DNA of 64,000 nt from Ferroplasma sp. (GCF_031200575.1 NZ_CP133597.1:248001-312000); one strand, 5' to 3'. Shown: positions 7,998 to 18,149, counted from the first letter of the stretch. Numbers and translations are program-made. The notes: generated by a model from the sequence alone, not told the origin.

Positions 7998-9269
7998 ATG
8001 AATCCGGCGGCTGAGGTTGAAGATTTAAAATGGGGCCCTGTTCATACTCTCTTATTTATTGCATTTTCAATAGGTACGGCGGTTGAAGCATATATATATT
8101 CTCTATCATATATAGCCACTTCTTGGGTTGCCATGCCTCGTGCATTGTTGGGGTTACTGGCGATCTGGCCGCCTTTATGGCTTCTGCTTGGGGGTGCAGT
8201 ATCAGGGCCGCTGGCTGATGAAATCGGCAGGAAAAAAACCTTATTCATCACACTGGCCATATACGCTGTTGGTGCTACAGGCCTAATCTTCAGCTTTACA
8301 TATGTAACAATCCTGATCTTTATCGGTATGCTTCTATTTGCCGCCGGTGGTGAATATAACACCATTCTTACAGCAACACATGAGTTGTTTCCCAGGAAAT
8401 ACCGCAGCAGGTCATTATTTCTTGAACTTAATTTTACCAATATAGGCGGGTCAATAGCAGCTATACTGGCACTTCTGGCTATATCATCAATATTTGCACA
8501 GAGAGCTGTGCTTGGAATAACCTTGCTGATATCACTATTTGTAATGTATGTTATCAGGTTGAGGTTGCCCGAATCTGTTATGTGGCTTGAGTCAAAGGGT
8601 AGATTCAACAGTGCCAATAAAGAACTCGAAAAATATTACGGGGCATCTCCAGAACAGGACCATCTACAGAAACCGGGAAAACTGCCCTCCCTCTATTTCA
8701 GAATAGCTGTAGGCGGGATAATTGGATGGGCCTATACTGCAGGATTCAGCCTGATTGTGCTGACACTGGGCCCTTACTTTTTCCCGGAACTTACTGACTG
8801 GTTAATTTTTATATTCGGGATCGTAGCATTCCTTGCAGGATTTCTTGGGATTGTTGCTGACAGATTCAGCAGGAAACGTTTTCTGCTGATTTCTGCAATA
8901 CTGGTTGTTGTATTTGCATACCTGTTCATACCAACATTAAAAATATGGATAACAAACACATTTATCTTCTGGTTTTTATTTATAGGTGTTTCGGTTTTCA
9001 TAAATATATATTTCCTTGCAGAGGATACATTGAAGTCTGAAATGTGGGCTACCAAAAGAAGAGGGCTTTACTCTGCAATTGTAAGGGTTATCTCCCTGGG
9101 TGGGTCTATTCCGGTTATATTCCTGGCGGTTAATTTACCTATAGTATCATATATGTGGCTGGGAATCGGAATTTTCAGTGCAGGCCTGGCAGCATCAGTT
9201 GCCTGGTATATATGGGGGATAGAAACCAGTAAGGGCAGAAGCGTAAGAATATGGGATGATACGAAATGA
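7998..9269 (+). CDS. MFS transporter, sugar-porter-like
   Basis: A major facilitator with about 12 membrane spans. The loop between helices 2 and 3 carries the MFS motif SGPLADEIGRKKT, and a repeat of it occurs mid-protein as LGIVADRFSRKRF. The start at 7998 (MNPAAEV) is preferred over ATG 7983 because TTTATATG at 7970-7977 lies 28 nt before it, the leaderless spacing seen elsewhere in the window. The stop overlaps the next gene (ATGA), making a three-gene operon with an ADP-ribosylglycohydrolase and a PfkB kinase. This context suggests uptake of a ribosyl compound or nucleoside; substrate is unproven. Confidence 0.85.
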   Translation: MNPAAEVEDLKWGPVHTLLFIAFSIGTAVEAYIYSLSYIATSWVAMPRALLGLLAIWPPLWLLLGGAVSGPLADEIGRKKTLFITLAIYAVGATGLIFSFTYVTILIFIGMLLFAAGGEYNTILTATHELFPRKYRSRSLFLELNFTNIGGSIAAILALLAISSIFAQRAVLGITLLISLFVMYVIRLRLPESVMWLESKGRFNSANKELEKYYGASPEQDHLQKPGKLPSLYFRIAVGGIIGWAYTAGFSLIVLTLGPYFFPELTDWLIFIFGIVAFLAGFLGIVADRFSRKRFLLISAILVVVFAYLFIPTLKIWITNTFIFWFLFIGVSVFINIYFLAEDTLKSEMWATKRRGLYSAIVRVISLGGSIPVIFLAVNLPIVSYMWLGIGIFSAGLAASVAWYIWGIETSKGRSVRIWDDTK

Positions 9270-10279
9270 ATATTGATAAAAACTATTTAATGAATAAAAT
9301 ACTAGGTGTGCTTTATGGAGTTGCAATAGGCGATGCAATGGGAATGCCTACCACTTTTATGAGCAGAGACCAGATAAAGGCTAAATACGGGAAGGTAACA
9401 AACTTTCTGGAAGCTCCTATGGAGGGTTCTGTGCATTCCAAACTTGTCCGTGGAGAATATACCGATGATACCGAACTCACATATATGGTTGCAGATTCTA
9501 TTATTTCCAGAAGGCAGGTAGACCCTGAAGACATGGCAAACAGGCTTGTAAAATGGGCAGATGACAACGATATATTGAATACAACCCTCATAGGACCGAG
9601 TACAAGAAGTGCCATTAAAAATTTAAAATCCGGAGTCCCTTACAGCCTGACCGGAAAAAATGGTACCACAAATGGTTGTGCCATGAAAATCAGTCCCGTC
9701 GGAATTTTCGATGCTTTTTCCGATGGCGAAAAGACCGTACAGGATGTAATAAATGCATGTTTATGTACCCATAATACTGCTCTGGCAATTTCAGGGGCTG
9801 CGGCTATCAGTTTCGCTGTGAAAAAAGCTGTTTCAGTTGGGCAAGACACTCAAGCTGTTTATGAAGCATCACTGGAAGGTGCCGACATGGGGGCACAATT
9901 AATGGGCGATCCAGCTAAATCAATTTCCCTCAGGATAAAGGAAGCTATAGGTATTGCAAATAGTGGCAATAATTTTGATTCTTTCCTCAACAATCTTTAT
10001 AACTTTATATTGAAACCTCAGTGGGCTCTTACTGAAGATTCGGTTCCTGCAGCCATATCAATATTCTTATATTCAGGGGGTAATTTCAGGAATTCAATAT
10101 TACTGGCATGCAATCTCGGGGCTGACTCTGACACTATTGGGGGAATGGTGGGAGCAATGGCTGGATCCTATGCAGGATTTAATAACATTCCAAATGAATG
10201 GGTAAAAACTATTGACAATTCTTCCAAACGTGATATAAGAGATCTAGGAGGTAAATTTTTGGATGCCATGCAATTATGA
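9266..10279 (+). CDS. ADP-ribosylglycohydrolase family protein
   Basis: A 337-aa DraG/ARH-type hydrolase. The binuclear magnesium-site motifs are present: GDAMGMPTTF near the N-terminus, GEYTDDTELT (residues about 70-80), and GADSDTIGGMVGAMAG near the C-terminus. The family cleaves N- or O-glycosidic bonds of ADP-ribose on proteins or small molecules, and some members act on free nucleosides. Start overlaps the transporter stop by four bases and the end overlaps the kinase by 17. Paired with a transporter and a sugar kinase, a catabolic role on an imported riboside is more likely than protein de-modification. Confidence 0.88.
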   Translation: MNIDKNYLMNKILGVLYGVAIGDAMGMPTTFMSRDQIKAKYGKVTNFLEAPMEGSVHSKLVRGEYTDDTELTYMVADSIISRRQVDPEDMANRLVKWADDNDILNTTLIGPSTRSAIKNLKSGVPYSLTGKNGTTNGCAMKISPVGIFDAFSDGEKTVQDVINACLCTHNTALAISGAAAISFAVKKAVSVGQDTQAVYEASLEGADMGAQLMGDPAKSISLRIKEAIGIANSGNNFDSFLNNLYNFILKPQWALTEDSVPAAISIFLYSGGNFRNSILLACNLGADSDTIGGMVGAMAGSYAGFNNIPNEWVKTIDNSSKRDIRDLGGKFLDAMQL

Positions 10280-11180
10280 CCTACTAATAATCGGGGATGC
10301 TGTTGTGGATATATCCCTTAATATAAAAAATTTTCCCATTATGGCCGGGACCACTCATATTTCAGAGGATATGGAAATATACCCGGGTGGACCTGCCGCC
10401 ATGGCAATTATCGCTTCGAGGCTTGGGTTAAAAGTTGCATTTGCAGATAAGATAGGAACAGATATAATTGGGGATCATCTAGTGAAAGAGCTCGAAGCCA
10501 GTGGGGTAAATACAGAACACATAATAAGAGAAAATGGTATGTCAACCGCAACTTCCATTAATGTTGTCGATTCAATGAAGAACCATTCGTTCCTTGGATA
10601 CCTCGGGGCGGGCACAATGCTGGATAGCATTGATAACAAACTGATATCAGATTCAAAATCGATTTTTTTTGAAGGTTATAATCTTGTGCATACGGGAAGG
10701 ACATATTATACAATCCTAGATACTGCAAGGAAGGCAAATTTGCAGAAAAAACAGGTGTTCTTTGACGTAGGTCCGCTTATATCAGAAATTGTGGGGCTAG
10801 ATTTATTTATTGATTATTCTAGTACAGTATTTTTGAACAGAGATGAAGCCATGGCGTATTCAAAAATGAATCTGGAAAATACAATAGCCATGTTAGGAAA
10901 AAAAGGCAATGCAGATTATATATTGAAACTTGACCGGGAAGGATCAGTGATCATAAAGAATAAACAGACAATTCCATGCATGGCATTAAAAACCTACGGA
11001 ATTAAAAATACTATAGGGGCAGGCGATGCATTTGATGCCGGTTATATAGCCGCTTTGCTTTCTGGCTATAAAGAGGAAATTGCATGCATGGCTGGAAATA
11101 TGGTAGCTTCCCTGAGAATCTCTTCATGTATCAGATCAATACCGCCTATAAATGAAATCATAGGCAGGATAATTCCATAG
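10263..11180 (+). CDS. PfkB-family carbohydrate/nucleoside kinase
   Basis: A 305-aa ribokinase-superfamily kinase. N-terminal DLLIIGDAVVDISLNI and YPGGPAAMAIIASRLG match PfkB signature 1, and NTIGAGDAFDAGY near residue 260 is the catalytic motif with the Asp base. The ATP anion-hole Gly-Ala-Gly-Asp is intact. It overlaps the glycohydrolase by 17 bases, so both are translated from one mRNA. Likely phosphorylates the sugar or nucleoside released by the neighbour; ribose or a nucleoside is a guess. A second PfkB gene lies at 37015-37911. Confidence 0.88.
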   Translation: MPCNYDLLIIGDAVVDISLNIKNFPIMAGTTHISEDMEIYPGGPAAMAIIASRLGLKVAFADKIGTDIIGDHLVKELEASGVNTEHIIRENGMSTATSINVVDSMKNHSFLGYLGAGTMLDSIDNKLISDSKSIFFEGYNLVHTGRTYYTILDTARKANLQKKQVFFDVGPLISEIVGLDLFIDYSSTVFLNRDEAMAYSKMNLENTIAMLGKKGNADYILKLDREGSVIIKNKQTIPCMALKTYGIKNTIGAGDAFDAGYIAALLSGYKEEIACMAGNMVASLRISSCIRSIPPINEIIGRIIP

Positions 11181-11269
11181 CTATTTAATTGAAACGGAGG
11201 GGAAATTAAGATTATAGCACCAAAGCTGAATTATATTGATCCTGAAGTAGGGAAATTTCTATTAATATA

Positions 11270-11760
11270 TTATGCCTTTTCCATTTTATTTGCGATCTCG
11301 GACGCAAATTCAGAGCACTTTGCAGGGGGATATGTCGTGCCTGCTATCATATCTCTGGGATTTTTCCATCAAGAAACGCAGCCGAAAGAGCTTTCTCCAC
11401 CATATTTGCTACCACATACCATTCAATACGGTGGGTCATTGAGTGGCCGGAAAGAATAAAATAAAATGGGCCAGCAACATCGTATCCAGCTTCCAGCTGG
11501 GGAGAAGACTGAACCACCTCAAATAGCTAACATTCATCTTCCATATTTGCACTGTGCTCTGTATTGATAGACCTGGCAATGAAATCCAGTGTAAACCTGC
11601 TTGGAACAGTATCCATCATTGATAATATCTATGATTTCAGGCTCTGCCAATAATTTCTTGTAAACACTCTAGTTTTAACCATTTCATAATCAACGTTATC
11701 ATATTTACCTAATTTTTCATAGCATCACTGGTAAAATTCTAGATTTTTTCTATCATCTAT
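11270..11760 (-). pseudogene. Decayed protein-coding gene, family not recognised
   Basis: A minus-strand frame reads as convincing protein but is broken by in-frame stops near 11725, 11632, 11527 and 11347. Good stretches include YDNVDYEMVKTRVFTRNYW, RFTLDFIARSINTEHSANM and SGHSMTHRIEWYVVANMVEK. After the last stop a shifted frame continues with AGTTYPPAKCSEFASEI to a stop at 11270. This is the pattern of a gene with several nonsense mutations and a frameshift. I cannot name the family. It fills most of the 790-base gap before the leu promoter. Confidence 0.5.
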
Positions 11761-11942
11761 AATTGTTATCTATTTATGGGCCTATTTTTATGATTTAAAA
11801 AATAGCTTGCAACCAGAGTGTTTGCGAAAGAAATCTATAACAAAAATATCAAAAGAAATTAAAGGAAAATAATTAGAGATTTATTTTTATGGCTCTCAGA
11901 TATAAATTCGGGATAACATAATTAGAAAATTCAATAACAAAA

Positions 11943-11950
11943 TTTATATA
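11943..11950 (+). promoter_or_regulatory. TATA box of the leu operon
   Basis: TTTATATA starts exactly 31 bases before the ATG of the short leader ORF at 11974, the same box and spacing as the vapB promoter. It predicts transcription starting at or near 11974, about 87 nt before leuA. Confidence 0.65.
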
Positions 11951-11973
11951 ATATCATGTATATTAACTTATCA

Positions 11974-12024
11974 ATGAATTCCATAACGTTCATCAGGCAG
12001 TTATACTTTTTGTTGCTTGAGTAA
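11974..12024 (+). CDS. Candidate leucine-rich leader peptide of the leu operon
   Basis: A 16-codon ORF, MNSITFIRQLYFLLLE, sits in the leader of leuA, ending at TAA 12022-12024. Four of 16 residues are Leu, three in a row (TTG TTG CTT) just before the stop, preceded by TTA. Its ATG is at the predicted transcription start, so it could be translated as a leaderless ORF. The arrangement resembles bacterial leu attenuator peptides. Whether it is translated or controls leuA is inference. Confidence 0.5.
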   Translation: MNSITFIRQLYFLLLE

Positions 12025-12031
12025 ACGTTAT
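11983..12031 (+). repeat. Inverted repeat spanning the leu leader ORF
   Basis: ATAACGTT at 11983-11990 is the exact reverse complement of AACGTTAT at 12024-12031, separated by 33 bases that hold all the Leu codons. In RNA this gives an 8-bp stem whose 3' arm starts at the last base of the leader stop codon. A ribosome paused on the Leu codons would cover the 3' arm. Confidence 0.55.
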
Positions 12032-12048
12032 CTTCATTAGAAATTTTT

Positions 12049-12054
12049 GGAGGT
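12049..12054 (+). promoter_or_regulatory. Shine-Dalgarno site of leuA
   Basis: GGAGGT lies 6 bases before the leuA ATG at 12061, directly after a T5 run (12044-12048). A strong ribosome site is unusual here, where first genes often look leaderless, and it fits leuA being an internal cistron behind a leader ORF. Confidence 0.65.
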
Positions 12055-12060
12055 AATAAG

Positions 12061-13224
12061 ATGTATTTTTATGATAGTAGAGGCTATGGCGATTTTTTCA
12101 ATATGGGAGAGTATAGCAGGATGGGATATGATCAGATAAAAAAGAAGATAAGCATATTTGACACAACACTACGCGACGGTGAACAGACACCGGGTGTTTC
12201 ATTTTCCATGAACCAAAAGTATGAGATTGCCACAAAATTAAACGATGCGGGAGTAAATATAATCGAGGCAGGCTTCCCTGCAGTTTCACCGGACGAGCTA
12301 AAAACTGTGAAGCACATTAATAGAGATATAGGAAATATATGTTCACTGGCAAGATGCAACAGGAACGATATTGATCGTGTCATAGAATCAGGCTCTGGAA
12401 TAATACATTTATTCATCGCAACATCAGACATTCATATGCAGTATAAACTGGCAATGTCACGGGAGCAGGTTTTTGATAAGATAATAGAATCTGTTGAATA
12501 TGCAAAATCTCATGGACTGAATGTGATATTTTCTCCTGAAGATGCCACAAGAACTAACATGGACTTTATGGAAAGAATAATAAGGGCAATTGACGTTGAT
12601 ACTGTAAATTTTCCGGATACTATTGGTATAATGAATCCAATGTCTATGTATTATTTTATAATGAAAATAAAAGAATTTACCCACAAGAAAATTAGCGTTC
12701 ACTGCCACAACGATTTCGGCATGGCAACGGCAAACACATTAGCAGGAATTATGGCAGGTGCTGATGAAGTTCAGGTAACCATCAATGGAATAGGCGAGAG
12801 AGCAGGAAATGCATCACTGGAGGAGGTTGTATCTGCTATTTATGGTTTTTCTGATTCCTATACAGATATAAAAATGGAAAAACTATACAGCATATCTGAG
12901 TATGTTGCCTGTGCCAGCGGGGTGATTCCGCAGAAAAACAAGGCAATAACAGGGGAAAATGCGTTTTCCCACGAAGCAGGAATACATGTACATGGCATAA
13001 TAAACAATCCAAAAACCTATGAGGCTATAAATCCTGAAATTTTTGGGGTAAAAAGAAGAATTGTTATAGGAAAGCACTCAGGAAAGGCAGCAGTGAAGTA
13101 TATACTTGAGAGCAGGGGCATATACAAAACAGAGGATGAAATAAATAATATATTAAAAATAATAAAAAATGAGAACAGGACAGTTGATGATGAATATTTA
13201 TTACAGGTGGTAAATAATGAGTAA
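12061..13224 (+). CDS. leuA: 2-isopropylmalate synthase-type enzyme
   Basis: A 387-aa DRE-TIM metallolyase condensing acetyl-CoA with a 2-oxo acid. Key motifs: FDTTLRDGEQTPGVSF (metal Asp and catalytic Arg), HCHNDFGMATANTLAG (metal His residues), and NGIGERAGNASLEEV. The C-terminal allosteric domain of classical LeuA (~120 aa) is absent, so feedback by leucine binding is unlikely. An N-terminal extension of about 25 residues precedes the barrel; the ribosome site supports start 12061. Homocitrate or citramalate synthase cannot be excluded, but leuCDB downstream and the Leu-rich leader favour leucine synthesis. It overlaps leuC by 8 bases. Confidence 0.85.
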   Translation: MYFYDSRGYGDFFNMGEYSRMGYDQIKKKISIFDTTLRDGEQTPGVSFSMNQKYEIATKLNDAGVNIIEAGFPAVSPDELKTVKHINRDIGNICSLARCNRNDIDRVIESGSGIIHLFIATSDIHMQYKLAMSREQVFDKIIESVEYAKSHGLNVIFSPEDATRTNMDFMERIIRAIDVDTVNFPDTIGIMNPMSMYYFIMKIKEFTHKKISVHCHNDFGMATANTLAGIMAGADEVQVTINGIGERAGNASLEEVVSAIYGFSDSYTDIKMEKLYSISEYVACASGVIPQKNKAITGENAFSHEAGIHVHGIINNPKTYEAINPEIFGVKRRIVIGKHSGKAAVKYILESRGIYKTEDEINNILKIIKNENRTVDDEYLLQVVNNE

Positions 13225-14458
13225 AACAGCAGTAGAAAAAATATTTTCAGAAAAAAGTGGAACAGATTCCAGAGCCGGAGACTATGTGGTGGCTAATATA
13301 GACTATGTTATGGCTAATGATATAACAGCACCCATAGCCATTGATGCATTCAATGACCTTGGAATGAGTGCAAAAAGCGATAAAATTATAATTATTCCAG
13401 ATCATTTTATACCTCCAAAGGATATAAATTCTGCAAAGCAATACAAAAAATCAAAAGATTTTGCACTGGATAATGGAACCTGGTTCTATGATATAGGAAG
13501 CGGAGGTGTTTGCCACCAGGTTATGATGGAAAAAGGTTTTGCCGCACCTGGCAGGCTTATAGCTGGCGCAGATTCTCACACCAATACATACGGTGCTCTT
13601 TCTGCTATATCAACCGGAATCGGCAGCACAGAGGCCGGTGTAATATTTGCCACCGGGAAAATGTGGTTCAAAATCCCTGAGACCATTAAAATAAATCTTA
13701 AGGGCAAACCTTCTAAAGGGGTGGAGGGAAAGGACATAATCCTTTATATCTTATCAATAATAAAAAATGGAGGTGCTGCCTACAAATGCATGGAATTTTC
13801 AGGGGATATCAAATATATAGACATCAATGAAAGGATGACAATGGCAAATATGACCACCGAGGCAGGGGCCAAGTGTTCATTCTTTGACACTGATGAAAAA
13901 ACAATAGAATACCTGAAACAGCGCAACACCGGAGAATATAAAATAGTAAAATCCGACGATAATGCTGATTTCGAGCAAACTATAGAGATAAATATGGCAG
14001 AAATAGAGCCTTCAGTGGCGGTACCTAATTCTCCGGATAATGTTAGGCATGTTTCAGAAATACATGAAAGGATCGACCAGGCGTATATAGGTTCATGCAC
14101 CAACGGTAGAATAGAAGATATTAGAAAAGCAGCATCAATATTAAAGGGTAGAAAGGTTGACAGAAGGGTCAGGCTGATGGTTGTCCCTGCAAGTCAGGAG
14201 GTTTACAACCAGGCCCTAAGGGAAGGCCTTATAAATACCATCGTAGAATCAGGGGGTTATTTCTCAGGCACAACATGTGGCGCATGCCTGGGCGGTTATA
14301 TGGGAGTTTTAGGGCCGGATGAAGTATGCATATCATCCACAAACAGGAACTTTATCGGCAGAATGGGTGATAAAACATCTAAGGTATACCTGGCAAACCC
14401 ATCAATAGTGGCTGCGTCTGCAATACTTGGAAGAATAGGGACACCGGAGGAGATATAA
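13217..14458 (+). CDS. leuC: 3-isopropylmalate dehydratase large subunit
   Basis: A 413-aa aconitase-family large subunit, the usual archaeal size. The [4Fe-4S] cysteines appear as YIGSCTNGRIEDI (residue about 294) and TTCGACLGGYMG (about 354-357), with GADSHTNTYGA upstream for substrate binding. With LeuD it isomerises 2- to 3-isopropylmalate. It starts within the leuA end and its stop abuts the leuD start, so the subunits are translationally coupled. Archaeal paralogues can act on homoaconitate or citraconate; the leuB neighbour favours isopropylmalate. Confidence 0.92.
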   Translation: MSKTAVEKIFSEKSGTDSRAGDYVVANIDYVMANDITAPIAIDAFNDLGMSAKSDKIIIIPDHFIPPKDINSAKQYKKSKDFALDNGTWFYDIGSGGVCHQVMMEKGFAAPGRLIAGADSHTNTYGALSAISTGIGSTEAGVIFATGKMWFKIPETIKINLKGKPSKGVEGKDIILYILSIIKNGGAAYKCMEFSGDIKYIDINERMTMANMTTEAGAKCSFFDTDEKTIEYLKQRNTGEYKIVKSDDNADFEQTIEINMAEIEPSVAVPNSPDNVRHVSEIHERIDQAYIGSCTNGRIEDIRKAASILKGRKVDRRVRLMVVPASQEVYNQALREGLINTIVESGGYFSGTTCGACLGGYMGVLGPDEVCISSTNRNFIGRMGDKTSKVYLANPSIVAASAILGRIGTPEEI

Positions 14459-14941
14459 ATGATGGAAGAAATAAGCGGAAGGGCAATAATATTAGGAGAT
14501 AACGTGGACACAGATCAGATTATACCTGCCAAATATCTGAATACGTCAGAGCCGGATAAACTTGCACCACATTTCATGGAAAATGAATATCCTGACCTTG
14601 CCGGATCTATTCAAAAGGGGGATATAATAGTTGCAGGCAAAAACTTTGGGTCGGGCTCAAGCAGGGAACATGCGGTAATAACCATAAAGGGGCTTGGGAT
14701 TTCATGCATCATTGCTGAAAGTTTTGCAAGAATATTCTTCAGAAACGCCATAAATACAGGAATACCGGTTATAGAGGCAAAGGTCAGTGCAAACAGCCTT
14801 GAAAAAATTACAGTTGATTTCAGGAACAGCAGGATATTTTGCGGTGGAAAAGAGGTTGAATTCAAAGAATACCCAGAATTTCTGAAGAATATAATAGAAA
14901 GCAACGGCCTTATCAACTACGTGAGGTCAGGCAAATGGTAG
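14459..14941 (+). CDS. leuD: 3-isopropylmalate dehydratase small subunit
   Basis: A 160-aa swivel-domain subunit. GDNVDTDQIIPAKYLN at the N-terminus and GKNFGSGSSREHAV are the diagnostic motifs of the small subunit, the second carrying the substrate-binding Ser-Arg. It forms the active heteromer with LeuC. It begins directly after the leuC stop and overlaps leuB by 7 bases. Confidence 0.93.
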   Translation: MMEEISGRAIILGDNVDTDQIIPAKYLNTSEPDKLAPHFMENEYPDLAGSIQKGDIIVAGKNFGSGSSREHAVITIKGLGISCIIAESFARIFFRNAINTGIPVIEAKVSANSLEKITVDFRNSRIFCGGKEVEFKEYPEFLKNIIESNGLINYVRSGKW

Positions 14942-16005
14942 ATATAGCAGTCATACCGGGTGATGGCATTGGTAAGGAAATAATCCCTCAGGTATGCAGG
15001 ATGCTGCATTCGGTGGACCAGTCTCTTAATTTTGTCTATTATGACATATCATCTGAACGTTATATTAACAGAGGTATAACAGTAACAGATAATGAGATAG
15101 AGGAATTCAAGAGCTATAAATCCATATTTTTTGGGGCTATAGGGGATTTTCGCGTTAAGCCAGGAGTAATGGAACAGAATGTCATATTAAAGCTAAGAAA
15201 AGACCTTGATCTGTACATGAATATACGGCCGGCCATTTCATTTAAACGAATAACGGGGAACGAAATTAATATTACCATACTGAGGGAAAATACTGAGGAT
15301 TTTTACTCCGGAATTTCAGGCACGCTTCCTGGTAAACAAACCTTTGAAATGGGGAAAGGCATATGCAATTATAATGTTGATATTTCTGGAGATTCCGACA
15401 GTGCAATATTTTATACAATGGGCATACTTTCAGAGAGAAATCTGACTAGGTTTTTTAAAAAGGCATACGAAATTGCAGGTTCAGACAATATTACTGTTAC
15501 AGATAAGGCAAACGCTGTGCAAATGTACTCAATCTGGAGGGATATCGCACGTAGGCAGTCAGAAATATATAATAAGGAAATAAAATTCGAATATGCAGAT
15601 TCTCTTGCATATAACATTATAAAAAATCCGTTGAAATATAAATATATTATTGCACCAAACCTTTATGGAGATATTATATCAGACATGACAAGTTCACTGG
15701 CAGGTGGCCTTGGTTACGCACCTAGCGGAAATATAGGAGATAAAAATTCTATGTTCGAGCCTGTACACGGAAGTGCACCGGATATTGCAGGCCGGAATAT
15801 CGCCAATCCAGTGGCATCAATACTATCATCCATAATGATGCTGAAGCACATAGGAATGGATGACACGGCATCTGTTATAGAAAAATCATTGAAAAATATA
15901 ATAAATAAGGGCATAATACCTATGGAATCAGGTGGTTCATATACCACATCCAGATTCATAGAAGAGGTTACAAAAATATCACAACTTCCAAAAAATGAAA
16001 TATAA
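14935..16005 (+). CDS. leuB: 3-isopropylmalate dehydrogenase
   Basis: A 356-aa member of the isocitrate/isopropylmalate dehydrogenase family, which oxidises and decarboxylates 3-isopropylmalate with NAD. MVDIAVIPGDGIGKEI is the N-terminal signature; ITILRENTEDFYSGI carries substrate-contact residues; and NLYGDIISDMTSSLAGGLG holds the metal-binding Asp residues. GSAPDIAGRNIANPVA follows. It is the last gene of the leuACDB operon. Isocitrate or homoisocitrate activity is an alternative; position favours leucine. Confidence 0.9.
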   Translation: MVDIAVIPGDGIGKEIIPQVCRMLHSVDQSLNFVYYDISSERYINRGITVTDNEIEEFKSYKSIFFGAIGDFRVKPGVMEQNVILKLRKDLDLYMNIRPAISFKRITGNEINITILRENTEDFYSGISGTLPGKQTFEMGKGICNYNVDISGDSDSAIFYTMGILSERNLTRFFKKAYEIAGSDNITVTDKANAVQMYSIWRDIARRQSEIYNKEIKFEYADSLAYNIIKNPLKYKYIIAPNLYGDIISDMTSSLAGGLGYAPSGNIGDKNSMFEPVHGSAPDIAGRNIANPVASILSSIMMLKHIGMDDTASVIEKSLKNIINKGIIPMESGGSYTTSRFIEEVTKISQLPKNEI

Positions 16006-16187
16006 TAATTGATTATTTATTTTTTATGACGTGTTCAATCATAATAATATTTATTCAATCTCTATATATAAACATATTTATTGTATATATAAAGTATCTA
16101 CACATTTTTTTACCAAAAAAGCATTTTTCTTCATAATTGTGATAAAAAAGTTAATATATAACTGTAATATTATAACACTAGTGATGA

Positions 16188-17426
<1,239 letters not shown>

Positions 17427-17432
17427 TTAATC

Positions 17433-18080
17433 ATGATGTCAGAAGATGAACAGTTAGAAAAATTGATGAAACCGGAATATATTTCCAGTTTGACCAGGGC
17501 AGTAGAGCTTATTAGAAAGCTCGATAACCTGGGATTTCTGGATGTAATATCCGGCATATTGAGTGACGATGAAACATTAAAAACAATCTTTACCCTACTG
17601 ACAAGCGATGACGTACTCTCTCTTACAACAAAGACTGACTCCGTCATGGTATTATTGAAGATAATGTCAGAGGAAAAGAACGTCAAGGCACTGAGCAACC
17701 TGCTTGAAATGGTTACTGTAATACAGAACAAAGGCCTGCTGGATCCTGTAATGGGAATACTAAACGACGATGGTGCAATGGGTATGGTTATGGGCCTGTT
17801 ATCCAATGACTTTACCATGAACCTGATCATGAACGAGAAACCCATTCTTGATTCTCTTGGAAAACTGGATCTGAGCGTTGCCCCACACTATGTTAATATG
17901 GTGAAGGCTGTAGAAAACGCCATCAAGAATGATACAGTTACACCTGTAGGGGGAATGATGGGGACACTTCGTGCCATGAAGGATGAGGATGCACAGAAGG
18001 GTCTGGGTATTGTTTTCTCAATACTAAGAAGCCTTGGCAAAACATGCAGTGATGAATTCAACTGCTCAGCCAAAAAATAA
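17433..18080 (+). CDS. DUF1641 protein, SQR partner
   Basis: A 215-aa mostly helical protein of the DUF1641 family, which is often encoded next to SQR in archaea and bacteria. Repeated segments such as GFLDVISGILSDDETLK and GLLDPVMGILNDDGAM suggest internal duplication. Two Cys occur near the C-terminus (TCSDEFNCSAKK). It starts 6 bp after sqr, so the two are co-transcribed. Function is unknown; membrane association or a role in SQR activity is inferred from gene linkage. Confidence 0.85.
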   Translation: MMSEDEQLEKLMKPEYISSLTRAVELIRKLDNLGFLDVISGILSDDETLKTIFTLLTSDDVLSLTTKTDSVMVLLKIMSEEKNVKALSNLLEMVTVIQNKGLLDPVMGILNDDGAMGMVMGLLSNDFTMNLIMNEKPILDSLGKLDLSVAPHYVNMVKAVENAIKNDTVTPVGGMMGTLRAMKDEDAQKGLGIVFSILRSLGKTCSDEFNCSAKK

Positions 18081-18149
18081 TTTTATTTTTATTATATCAT
18101 ATACATTCTCAACACATTTTAATATCCATTTATTATTATGATTAATTAT

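Noticed and set aside
11193-11459. Open plus-strand frame of about 88 codons after the PfkB gene, preceded by GGAGGGG
   Set aside because: It has no ATG, GTG or TTG start suitably placed after the purine-rich site, and its second half lies opposite the better protein-like frame of the decayed minus-strand gene.
12061-16005. Lysine (2-aminoadipate) pathway instead of leucine synthesis
   Set aside because: Homocitrate-type enzymes share these families, but there is no LysW/LysX-type gene nearby and the leader peptide is rich in Leu, not Lys. The alternative is kept only as a caveat.
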